DNA from: Confluentibacter flavum
GTDB taxonomy: Bacteria > Bacteroidota > Bacteroidia > Flavobacteriales > Flavobacteriaceae
DNA: 61,572 nucleotides
Assembly: GCF_002843175.1 (NCBI RefSeq)
Contig: NZ_PJEO01000040.1
Coordinates: 1 to 61,572 of the forward strand
Direction of reading: 5' to 3'
Of this stretch, positions 55,251-61,572 are shown in pieces. Position 1 is the first letter of the stretch, and every line of letters starts with the position of its first letter. The translations under genes were made by a program, and so were the position numbers. The notes under the pieces were generated by a model. It ran no database searches and had not been told where the DNA came from. It saw only the letters and a list, made by a program, of their open reading frames with translations.

Positions 55251-56069
55251 ATGTCATACAATTTACTTAAAGGAAAAAAGGGAATTATTTTTGGGGCTTT
55301 AGATGCAAACTCTATCGCTTGGAAAACCGCAGAGCGTGTTCATGAAGAAGGCGGCCAATTTGTATTAACCAATGCACCGGTGGCTATGCGAATGGGACAA
55401 ATAAACGAACTGGCCGAAAAAACAGGTTCTCAAATTATTCCTGCTGACGCCACCTCTGTGGAAGATTTACAAAATTTAATTGATCAATCTATGGAGATTC
55501 TGGGAGGTAAATTGGATTTTGTGTTACACTCAATAGGAATGTCCATCAACGTGCGTAAAGGCAAACATTATACCGATCAAAATTATGAATGGACCCAAAA
55601 AGGAACCGATGTGTCGGCAATGTCTTTTCATAAATTGATGCAAACCTTATATAAATCCGATGCCATGAACGAGTGGGGAAGCATTGTGGCGTTAACCTAC
55701 ATGGCGGCGCAACGTGTATTTCCAGATTATAACGATATGGCTGATAACAAAGCGTATTTAGAGAGTATTGCACGTAGTTTTGGATATTTCTTTGGAAGAG
55801 ATAAAAAGGTGAGGGTTAACACCATTTCGCAGTCGCCAACACCAACGACCGCTGGAAGTGGGGTTAAAGGCTTTGATGGTTTTATTGCGTATGCCGATAA
55901 AATGTCGCCACTAGGTAATGCCACAGCTTTAGATTGCGCCAACTATACCGTAACCTTATTTAGCGATTTAACAAAACGTGTTACGTTACAAAACCTTTTT
56001 CATGATGGTGGTTTTAGTAATATGGGTGTGAGCGATGCTGTTATGTCTACCTTTATGGGAGAAGAATAA
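55251..56069 (+). CDS. fabI: Enoyl-ACP reductase FabI
   Basis: A 272-residue NADH-dependent short-chain dehydrogenase for the last step of fatty-acid elongation. The nucleotide-binding start is GKKGIIFGALDANSIAW. The catalytic Y160 and K167 fit the FabI Y-x6-K spacing (DYNDMADNKAYLE). The C-terminus NMGVSDAVMSTF is family-like. It is probably transcribed alone or with recN and ends at a strong terminator. Confidence 0.95.
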   Translation: MSYNLLKGKKGIIFGALDANSIAWKTAERVHEEGGQFVLTNAPVAMRMGQINELAEKTGSQIIPADATSVEDLQNLIDQSMEILGGKLDFVLHSIGMSINVRKGKHYTDQNYEWTQKGTDVSAMSFHKLMQTLYKSDAMNEWGSIVALTYMAAQRVFPDYNDMADNKAYLESIARSFGYFFGRDKKVRVNTISQSPTPTTAGSGVKGFDGFIAYADKMSPLGNATALDCANYTVTLFSDLTKRVTLQNLFHDGGFSNMGVSDAVMSTFMGEE

Positions 56070-56090
56070 TATATTTAATTCAGATAAATG

Positions 56091-56117
56091 AGCCACCCAT
56101 AAAACGGTGGCTTTTTT
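56091..56117 (+). terminator. Rho-independent terminator after fabI
   Basis: AGCCACC pairs with GGTGGCT across CATAAAAC and is followed by a T run. Confidence 0.9.
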
Positions 56118-56141
56118 GTATGGATTGGTTACATTTGTGTT

Positions 56142-57143
56142 ATGCATCTACAATTCTCATTCATAATCCCTGTTTATAATCGTCCGGACGAAATACAAGA
56201 ACTTTTACAAAGTTTTGAAGCCTTGAAAACTAAAGAGGCATTTGAGATTGTTATTGTTGAAGATGGTTCTACAATCCCCTCAAAAGATAGTATTGAGTTG
56301 TACAAAGACAACCTCAATATTTCTTATTTTTTTAAAGAGAATACGGGGCCTGGGGATTCTAGAAATTTTGGGATGACACATGCCAAAGGCAACTACTTTA
56401 TCATTTTAGATAGTGATTGCATACTGCCAGAAAATTATTTAGAGACCGTTGTTAAAAGCTTGAAAGAAGATTATGTCGACTGTTTTGGCGGTCCCGATGC
56501 GGCAAATGAGTCGTTTAGCAATATTCAAAAAGCCATTAATTTCTCCATGACGTCTTTTATTACCACTGGCGGTATTAGGGGAGGAAAAAAAAGTATTGAT
56601 AGATTTCAACCTAGAAGTTTTAATATGGGCATTTCAAAAGAAGCCTTTATAAAGTCTGGCGGATTTGGAAATATCCATCCAGGCGAAGACCCCGACTTGT
56701 CCATCAGGTTATGGGATTTGGGTTTTAAAACCAAACTTATTCCAGAAGCATTTGTGTACCATAAACGTAGAATTTCCTGGGAAAAATTTTATAGGCAAGT
56801 TTATAAATTCGGATTGGTGAGGCCGATTTTAAATTCATGGCATCCAAAAACAAAAAAAATAACTTATTGGTTTCCAACACTGTTTTGTTTAGGGTTTTTA
56901 GTAGCATGGGTGCTTTATTTTTTTCAAATAAAGTTTTTTATGCAACTGTATTTGTTGTATTTTATAATAGCATTTATTGTAGCATTAATAACAACTAAAA
57001 ACGTTTTAGTATCGTTATATTCCATACTCGCGATTGTCATACAGTTTTTTGGATATGGCTTTGGTTTTTTAAAATCTACCATCGTTGTTACCATTTTAAA
57101 AAAAGACCCGAAGCAGTTTTTTTCAGAATTATTTTTTAAATAA
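56142..57143 (+). CDS. Family 2 glycosyltransferase, membrane-associated
   Basis: A 333-residue GT-A fold glycosyltransferase. FSFIIPVYNRPDEIQELL opens the nucleotide-sugar domain. The metal-binding DxD-type motif is ILDSDCILP (about 92-100). HPGEDPDLSIRLWDLGFKT is the ED-type acceptor motif. Two to three membrane helices follow at about 255-315. Sugar and acceptor are unknown, and polysaccharide or lipid glycosylation is likely. It precedes the YbbR gene by two bases. Confidence 0.87.
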   Translation: MHLQFSFIIPVYNRPDEIQELLQSFEALKTKEAFEIVIVEDGSTIPSKDSIELYKDNLNISYFFKENTGPGDSRNFGMTHAKGNYFIILDSDCILPENYLETVVKSLKEDYVDCFGGPDAANESFSNIQKAINFSMTSFITTGGIRGGKKSIDRFQPRSFNMGISKEAFIKSGGFGNIHPGEDPDLSIRLWDLGFKTKLIPEAFVYHKRRISWEKFYRQVYKFGLVRPILNSWHPKTKKITYWFPTLFCLGFLVAWVLYFFQIKFFMQLYLLYFIIAFIVALITTKNVLVSLYSILAIVIQFFGYGFGFLKSTIVVTILKKDPKQFFSELFFK

Positions 57144-57145
57144 AC

Positions 57146-58111
57146 ATGATACAAAAATTAAAAAAAGAAATACTCATCTCTATCAGAAACAGAAAAATAA
57201 ATGTCTTTTTTTTGTTTCTGTTATTAGCATTTATCATTTTAATTTTCACCAAACTATCCAATGAATTTACCAATACCATAACATTCGATATTAATAAAAT
57301 AAATGTGCCGCAAGAAAACGTTGTTCTTAACGATTCCAATGCAAAATTAAAGGTGACATTAAAAACACATGGGTTTAAATGGCTAACCTATTATTTTTCC
57401 CAACCAAAAATCAACATAGATTTTTCTAAAGATGTTGTTAAAACAAAATCTGCGTTTATTTGGGATAAGTCTAAAGCCTATATGTACACTGACGAACAAT
57501 TTGGAAATAATGTGCAATTATTAAATATTTCTCCAGATACATTGGTTTTTAAGTACGATGTAAATTTAGTCAAGAAAATACCCGTGATCCTTAATACAGA
57601 GGTTGGGTTCACTGCTGGTTTTGATATCACAGGTAATTACAAATTAGTGCCAGATTCCATAGTGGTGGTGGGACCAGAAATCATTGCTTCAAAAGTTAAA
57701 AGTGTTCAAACAGAAAAACTGACTTTAAATGAAGTAAGATCAAATATATCAAGTGCGGTGAAACTTAAATTACCAAAAAACAATAAAGATTTAAAATTCT
57801 CTGCCAACGAGATACAAGTGTCTGCTACCGTAGAAAAGTATACTGAGGGCACGCTTAAAATTCCGGTTTCGGTTATAAACGTACCTAATGATATGACCTT
57901 AAATTATTTCCCAAAGGAAGTAAATGTTGCCTATTACACCAGTTTAAAGGATTTTAATGCCATAAAAGCTGAAGATTTTATTGTTGAATGTGATTTTAGT
58001 ACTGTTGAGAATCAACAAGCTTATTTAACACCAAAACTGACCATAATATCGAAATTGGTTAAAAGTGCAAAAGTGAATCAACAACATATTGAGTTTATAA
58101 TTTTAGAATGA
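57146..58111 (+). CDS. YbbR-domain protein, membrane-anchored
   Basis: A 321-residue protein with a membrane helix (about 17-36, INVFFLFLLLAFIILIF) and a periplasmic part containing YbbR-like beta repeats, for example VNLVKKIPVILNTEVGFTAG and GTLKIPVSVINVPNDMTL. In Firmicutes such proteins (CdaR) regulate cyclic-di-AMP synthase. No cyclase gene is adjacent here. It overlaps coaE by four bases. The order YbbR, coaE, kinase, regulator is typical for Flavobacteriaceae. Confidence 0.8.
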   Translation: MIQKLKKEILISIRNRKINVFFLFLLLAFIILIFTKLSNEFTNTITFDINKINVPQENVVLNDSNAKLKVTLKTHGFKWLTYYFSQPKINIDFSKDVVKTKSAFIWDKSKAYMYTDEQFGNNVQLLNISPDTLVFKYDVNLVKKIPVILNTEVGFTAGFDITGNYKLVPDSIVVVGPEIIASKVKSVQTEKLTLNEVRSNISSAVKLKLPKNNKDLKFSANEIQVSATVEKYTEGTLKIPVSVINVPNDMTLNYFPKEVNVAYYTSLKDFNAIKAEDFIVECDFSTVENQQAYLTPKLTIISKLVKSAKVNQQHIEFIILE

Positions 58112-58701
58112 TAATAGTAGGACTTACAGGTGGAATTGGTAGTGGTAAAACTACCGTAGCTAAAGAGTTTCAGGCTTTGGGAGTCCCTATTTATATTGCA
58201 GATGAAGAAGCTAAAAAACTCATGAATACCTCTAAAGTTTTAAAACGTCAACTCACCAACTTATTTGGCGAACAGGCTTATGTTGATAATGAATTGAACA
58301 GACCTTTTATAGCAGATATTATTTTTAAAAATGAATCCTATTTGCAAAAAATGAATGCTATTGTGCACCCAAAAGTGGGGATGCATTTTAAAAAATGGGC
58401 ATCAAAACAGCGGACGGATTATGTTATTAAAGAAGCTGCTATTTTGTTCGAAAACAATGGGTATAAACAATGCGATTTTGTTATTACGGTAACAGCGCCC
58501 AAAAATATAAGAATAGAGCGTTTGTTAAAAAGGGAATCTACCACCAAAGAAAAAATAGAAGCCGTGATGAATAATCAATGGCCCGATGACGCTAAAGTAA
58601 AGTTGTCCCATTTTGTTATAGACAACATAACTATTGAAAACACTAAGGAGCAAGTGCTAAAAATCCACCATGAAATCTTAAAACATTGTGGGAAATCTTA
58701 A
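58108..58701 (+). CDS. coaE: Dephospho-CoA kinase
   Basis: A 197-residue kinase for the last step of coenzyme A synthesis. The P-loop is GLTGGIGSGKTT (about 5-16). The remaining marks are DADEEA-like IADEEAKKLM and KEAAILFENNGYKQCDF. The length is normal. It overlaps the YbbR gene by four bases. Confidence 0.95.
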   Translation: MIIVGLTGGIGSGKTTVAKEFQALGVPIYIADEEAKKLMNTSKVLKRQLTNLFGEQAYVDNELNRPFIADIIFKNESYLQKMNAIVHPKVGMHFKKWASKQRTDYVIKEAAILFENNGYKQCDFVITVTAPKNIRIERLLKRESTTKEKIEAVMNNQWPDDAKVKLSHFVIDNITIENTKEQVLKIHHEILKHCGKS

Positions 58702-58770
58702 ATTTTAACATATTTGTTAATGTAAGGTTAAAAGTAGGAGTGCTAAATGTTAAAATGTTAATTTTGAGTG

Positions 58771-60342
58771 ATGAGCAAAAAGATATTTGTCCTATTAATT
58801 ATTTTCATGAGTTTATCTCTAATAGGCATAATTTTATTACAAGCTTATTATATTAAAGGAGCAGAATTAAACCAAAGGGAACGTTTCGAGTCTAATGTCA
58901 AGAAAACGTTGGCAAATGTGTCAAATGCCATTGAATCGAATGAATTAGATGGTTATTTTGAGATGTTCCAGAGTTTGGATAGTGAAAAAAGAGTTGATAC
59001 AGCTGTTGTATCTAAACTATTTACTTCTTTACAAAATAAAAGTACAAATGAAACTATAAATTATACACAAATCATATTAGAAGAAAACTATAAGTTGTCT
59101 TCGCCGCTCTTTGACATTGGTTTAGATAGTATCGATATAAAAAATATTATAGGTAGTTCTAGCATTGAGGTTTTTAATAATTCTGATCAATCAGATAAAG
59201 ACATCAAGAGAACACCTATTTTAAATATTGTTAACAGCAGTCGTTTAAGTGAGGCTGAAAGGAATTATTTTAATAAAAACCTTAAAACTTATGTTAAAAC
59301 AATACCTATATACAAGCGTGTTTCAAAACAACAAATAGATAGCTTGCTCTCTAAAAAATTGAAAGAAAATAATGTTGATATTGCTTATGAGTTTGCTATT
59401 TATAGTAACGATTTATCAACAAAAGTGCATACTGATAATTTTGAGAATCATAAATTAGATACTTATAAAGTACCTATTTTTTATGATGAAAATAACCAGA
59501 GCAATTACATGCTTTTAGTGAATTTTCCAGAAGATAGAAAGTTCATTTTGTCATCAATTTCCAGTATGATTACATTGTCGGTTATTTTCACATTGGTCAT
59601 TCTATTAACATATACTAGTGCCTTGTATCAATTATTAAAACAGCGTAAAATATCTGAAATTAAAACAGATTTCATCAATAATATGACGCATGAGTTTAAA
59701 ACACCCATAGCCACTATAAATTTAGCTTTGGATGCCATAAGAAATCCTAAAATAATTGATGATAAAGATAAAGTGCTCCGCTATCTTAATATGATAAAGG
59801 AAGAAAATAAACGAATGCATGCCCAAGTTGAAAACGTATTGAGAATATCTAAACTAGAAAAAAACGAACTTAACATAAGTAAGGACAAAGTTGATTTACA
59901 TGACTTAGTAGAAGATGCCTTAGGCCATGTAGAACTTATTGTTGAAGACAGGCAAGGTTATATTAAAGCCCATTTAGGGGCGTTAAAATCGACCGTGTTG
60001 GCAAACGAAACGCATTTTACAAATGTCATCGTTAACGTTTTGGATAATGCCATTAAGTATTCTCCAGATGCCCCAAAAATAGATGTATACACAGAAAATG
60101 TGGGAACAAATATTTTATTGAAAATTAAAGACCAAGGTAGTGGCATGAGTAAAGCAGCTACTAAACGTGTGTTCGAAAAATTTTATAGAGAACACACAGG
60201 GAATATACATAATGTTAAAGGCCATGGTTTAGGTTTGGCATATGTAAAAAGAATTGTAGAAGACCATCAAGGTTACGTAAGTGTAGAAAGTGAAAAAGAC
60301 AAAGGAAGTATATTTACCATAAAACTTCCCTTAATATCATAG
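58771..60342 (+). CDS. Sensor histidine kinase (RprX-like)
   Basis: A 523-residue two-component kinase. A membrane helix (about 4-25), a periplasmic sensor domain (about 26-255) and a second membrane helix (about 262-285) lead into the HisKA domain with H307 in MTHEFKTPIATI, and HATPase_c with NVLDNAIKYS, GSGM and KGHGLGLAYV. I start at the ATG at 58771; a GTG one codon earlier (58768) is the alternative. The response regulator follows after five bases. The arrangement is like RprX/RprY of Bacteroides. Confidence 0.93.
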   Translation: MSKKIFVLLIIFMSLSLIGIILLQAYYIKGAELNQRERFESNVKKTLANVSNAIESNELDGYFEMFQSLDSEKRVDTAVVSKLFTSLQNKSTNETINYTQIILEENYKLSSPLFDIGLDSIDIKNIIGSSSIEVFNNSDQSDKDIKRTPILNIVNSSRLSEAERNYFNKNLKTYVKTIPIYKRVSKQQIDSLLSKKLKENNVDIAYEFAIYSNDLSTKVHTDNFENHKLDTYKVPIFYDENNQSNYMLLVNFPEDRKFILSSISSMITLSVIFTLVILLTYTSALYQLLKQRKISEIKTDFINNMTHEFKTPIATINLALDAIRNPKIIDDKDKVLRYLNMIKEENKRMHAQVENVLRISKLEKNELNISKDKVDLHDLVEDALGHVELIVEDRQGYIKAHLGALKSTVLANETHFTNVIVNVLDNAIKYSPDAPKIDVYTENVGTNILLKIKDQGSGMSKAATKRVFEKFYREHTGNIHNVKGHGLGLAYVKRIVEDHQGYVSVESEKDKGSIFTIKLPLIS

Positions 60343-60347
60343 AAACT

Positions 60348-61049
60348 ATGGAAGAACAAAAAAAGAAAATTTTATTAGTAGAAGACGATCCCAATTTCGG
60401 AACGGTTCTTAAAGATTATTTAATGATGAATGATTATGATGTTGTTCATGCCAAAAATGGTATGGAAGGCTTCGAAAAATTTAAGAAAGGCGATTTCGAT
60501 TTATGCATCCTAGATGTTATGATGCCATATAAAGATGGGTTTACATTGGCAAAGGAAATAAGAGAAAAAAACACCGATATCCCTATTGTGTTCTTAACGG
60601 CGAAAGCTATGAAAGAAGACGTTTTAAAAGGCTATAAAGTGGGAGCGGACGATTATTTGAATAAGCCATTTGATAGTGAAGTGCTATTGATGAAAATCAA
60701 GGCCATTATTCAAAGAAAAGCGACTGAAACCATTTCGGATAGTAAACAATTTGAGTTTAAAATTGGTGGTTTCGACCTGAATTCCAAATTGCGTTTTTTA
60801 CGTTACAATGGTGGTGATCCCATTAAATTATCGCCAAAGGAAAACGAATTGTTGCGCCTATTGGCATTGCACGAAAACGATTTAATGCCCCGTGAGTTGG
60901 CACTTACCAAAATTTGGAGAGACGATAATTATTTCACCTCTCGCAGTATGGACGTATATATTGCCAAATTACGCAAGTATTTAAAACTGGATGATAAAGT
61001 AGAAATACTAAACATTCACGGTGAAGGGTTTAGATTGGTTGTAAACTAA
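60348..61049 (+). CDS. OmpR-family response regulator (RprY-like)
   Basis: A 233-residue response regulator. The receiver domain (about 5-120) has acidic residues in LLVEDDPNF, the phosphoacceptor D56 in CILDVMMPYKDG, and the conserved K in LNKPFD. The C-terminal winged-helix DNA-binding domain (about 135-230) contains LSPKENELLRLLALHEN and SRSMDVYIAKLRKYL. Targets are unknown. A terminator follows. Confidence 0.94.
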   Translation: MEEQKKKILLVEDDPNFGTVLKDYLMMNDYDVVHAKNGMEGFEKFKKGDFDLCILDVMMPYKDGFTLAKEIREKNTDIPIVFLTAKAMKEDVLKGYKVGADDYLNKPFDSEVLLMKIKAIIQRKATETISDSKQFEFKIGGFDLNSKLRFLRYNGGDPIKLSPKENELLRLLALHENDLMPRELALTKIWRDDNYFTSRSMDVYIAKLRKYLKLDDKVEILNIHGEGFRLVVN

Positions 61050-61073
61050 AAATAAACATTATTGTATAAATTT

Positions 61074-61100
61074 AAAGCCAGCTAGTTGCTGGCTTTTTTT
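61074..61100 (+). terminator. Rho-independent terminator after the response regulator
   Basis: AAAGCCAGC pairs with GCTGGCTTT across TAGTT, followed by a T run. Confidence 0.9.
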
Positions 61101-61130
61101 AATGGGGATTTTAAGGGGATTTTGTGGTTC

Positions 61131-61261
61131 GTTTAACGTTCTCGGCTTTGAAACGTAGGGCATTTCGGAGCAGCAAGCTTGTACACCGAGACAAAGCTTG
61201 CGAAGAAACCGAAACTTGCGGAAACCCTTGTCCGTCCTATGTTTTATACCCATTGTTATGC
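61131..61261 (-). repeat. 131-bp attC-like inverted repeat
   Basis: The ends are GTTTAAC (61131-61137) and GTTATGC (61255-61261), so that TAAC and GTTA face each other. Inside, AACGTAGG pairs with CCTATGTT (one G-T pair), TTTCGG (61163-61168) pairs with CCGAAA (61209-61214), and GCAAGCTTGT (61173-61182) pairs with ACAAAGCTTGC (61191-61201) with one bulged A. On the minus strand, RYYYAAC...GTTRRRY-type ends and imperfect nested stems recall integron attC sites. It lies 23 bases after the stop of the minus-strand methyltransferase gene. Confidence 0.5.
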
Positions 61262-61284
61262 CAAGTTAATTATGTAGTTCAAAT

Positions 61285-61572
61285 TCATTTGCGACAAAGT
61301 CGATACCATTGTTCATTTGCTTTCAAAATTTTATAGATTGCCTCTGGCTTATCAGCAGCAGGTTCCACATGAGTTATCGCCCAATTGGGAAAGCACATTT
61401 CAATTTCTTTACGACTTGCTCCGCTCGGCAAAAAGGCTCGCCATTTAGGGTCCCATACAAGTAAAAGTATTATCGCATCTTGAGCAGCAATATTATTTAT
61501 TGCCTTTCCCATTGCAATTCGTTGTGAACTACTCAATCCATGGAAAGTTCCGGTGTCTAAAAGTAATTTATA
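61285..61572 (-). CDS. Class I SAM-dependent methyltransferase, C-terminal part
   Basis: The reading frame enters from the right edge. Visible residues begin YKLLLDTGTFHGLSSSQRI and go on AMGKAINNIAAQDAIILLLV. These match the C-terminal half of small class I methyltransferases (LDTGTFHGL is motif IV-like). About 95 residues are in the window; the N-terminal SAM-binding part lies outside. The Met at 61536 is internal, not a start. The attC-like repeat follows it directly, as in a gene cassette. Substrate is unknown. Confidence 0.75.
   Translation of the reverse strand, partial: YKLLLDTGTFHGLSSSQRIAMGKAINNIAAQDAIILLLVWDPKWRAFLPSGASRKEIEMCFPNWAITHVEPAADKPEAIYKILKANEQWYRLCRK

Noticed and set aside
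57146-58111. Cyclic-di-AMP regulation locus (CdaR) from the YbbR domain
   Set aside because: No diadenylate cyclase domain is encoded nearby in the window, so only the domain name was kept.

Overview
The window looks like a chromosomal segment from the family Flavobacteriaceae (Bacteroidota). The base composition is AT-rich. Promoters of the TAnnTTTG type lie close to many start codons. Leaders lack clear Shine-Dalgarno sequences and are rich in A and C. Lineage-typical genes include bshC, a type IX secretion (T9SS) C-terminal domain on a subtilase, the DUF4835, DUF2279 and DUF2911 families, a Bacteroidota-type omega subunit, and an RprX/RprY-like two-component pair. About 60 genes are supported. 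Most are housekeeping genes in flavobacterial arrangements. No tRNA, rRNA or CRISPR array was recognised.

Layout. 1-974: the 5' part of an IS3-family insertion sequence running off the left edge, ending beside a 26-bp perfect palindrome. 1.2-12.2 kb: an envelope protein, bshC, a PLP decarboxylase, guaA, a LysM/binding-protein hybrid, a DUF3820 protein, a membrane protein and an exported agmatine-deiminase-like enzyme. 12.4-23.3 kb: pyrG, yidC, a MORN-type protein, mnmA, a T9SS subtilase coupled to a nitronate-monooxygenase-like enzyme, a MATE transporter and a PAP2 phosphatase. 23.3-27.4 kb: DUF2911, then an ECF sigma factor, a one-pass membrane partner, a DUF4097-like protein with a long charged helix, and an M23 peptidase. 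27.5-31.8 kb (minus strand): a single-domain response regulator, DUF2254, a coiled-coil membrane protein and HtrA. 31.9-36 kb: dapF, an acetyltransferase, mltG, DUF2279 and a lysozyme-like protein. 36-41.4 kb (mostly minus): a tetrapyrrole-methylase-family methyltransferase, a low-molecular-weight phosphatase, dnaA, YigZ, a HAD enzyme and ribD. 41.4-46.6 kb: an acetyltransferase, prmC, ligA and two tandem membrane proteins. 46.6-48.3 kb (minus): a split 5'-nucleotidase. 48.4-61 kb: dapA, bamD, rpoZ, coaBC, DUF4835, recN, fabI, a glycosyltransferase, YbbR, coaE, and a histidine kinase/response regulator pair. The right edge holds part of a methyltransferase gene followed by a long attC-like inverted repeat.

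Many neighbours overlap by 1-17 bases (subtilase/NMO, sigma/partner, dapF/GNAT, mltG/DUF2279, GNAT/prmC/ligA, DUF6913-like/dapA, coaBC/DUF4835, YbbR/coaE), which implies translational coupling in operons. Several genes serve the envelope: diaminopimelate synthesis (dapA, dapF), membrane insertion (yidC), outer-membrane assembly (bamD), peptidoglycan cutting (mltG, M23, LysM) and stress control (the ECF operon, htrA, the two-component pair).

The most unusual structure is a leader repeat of exactly 96 bp. It occurs as a tandem pair before the gene at 1225-2475 and singly before mnmA. Each unit opens with a short reading frame starting ATG or TTG then AAATCGCC, and the unit ends exactly at the next ATGAAA or TTGAAA. 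Two other points are the paired attC-like inverted repeats at 27.4 and 61.1 kb, each just downstream of a minus-strand gene, and the repeat sequences built in frame into prmC.
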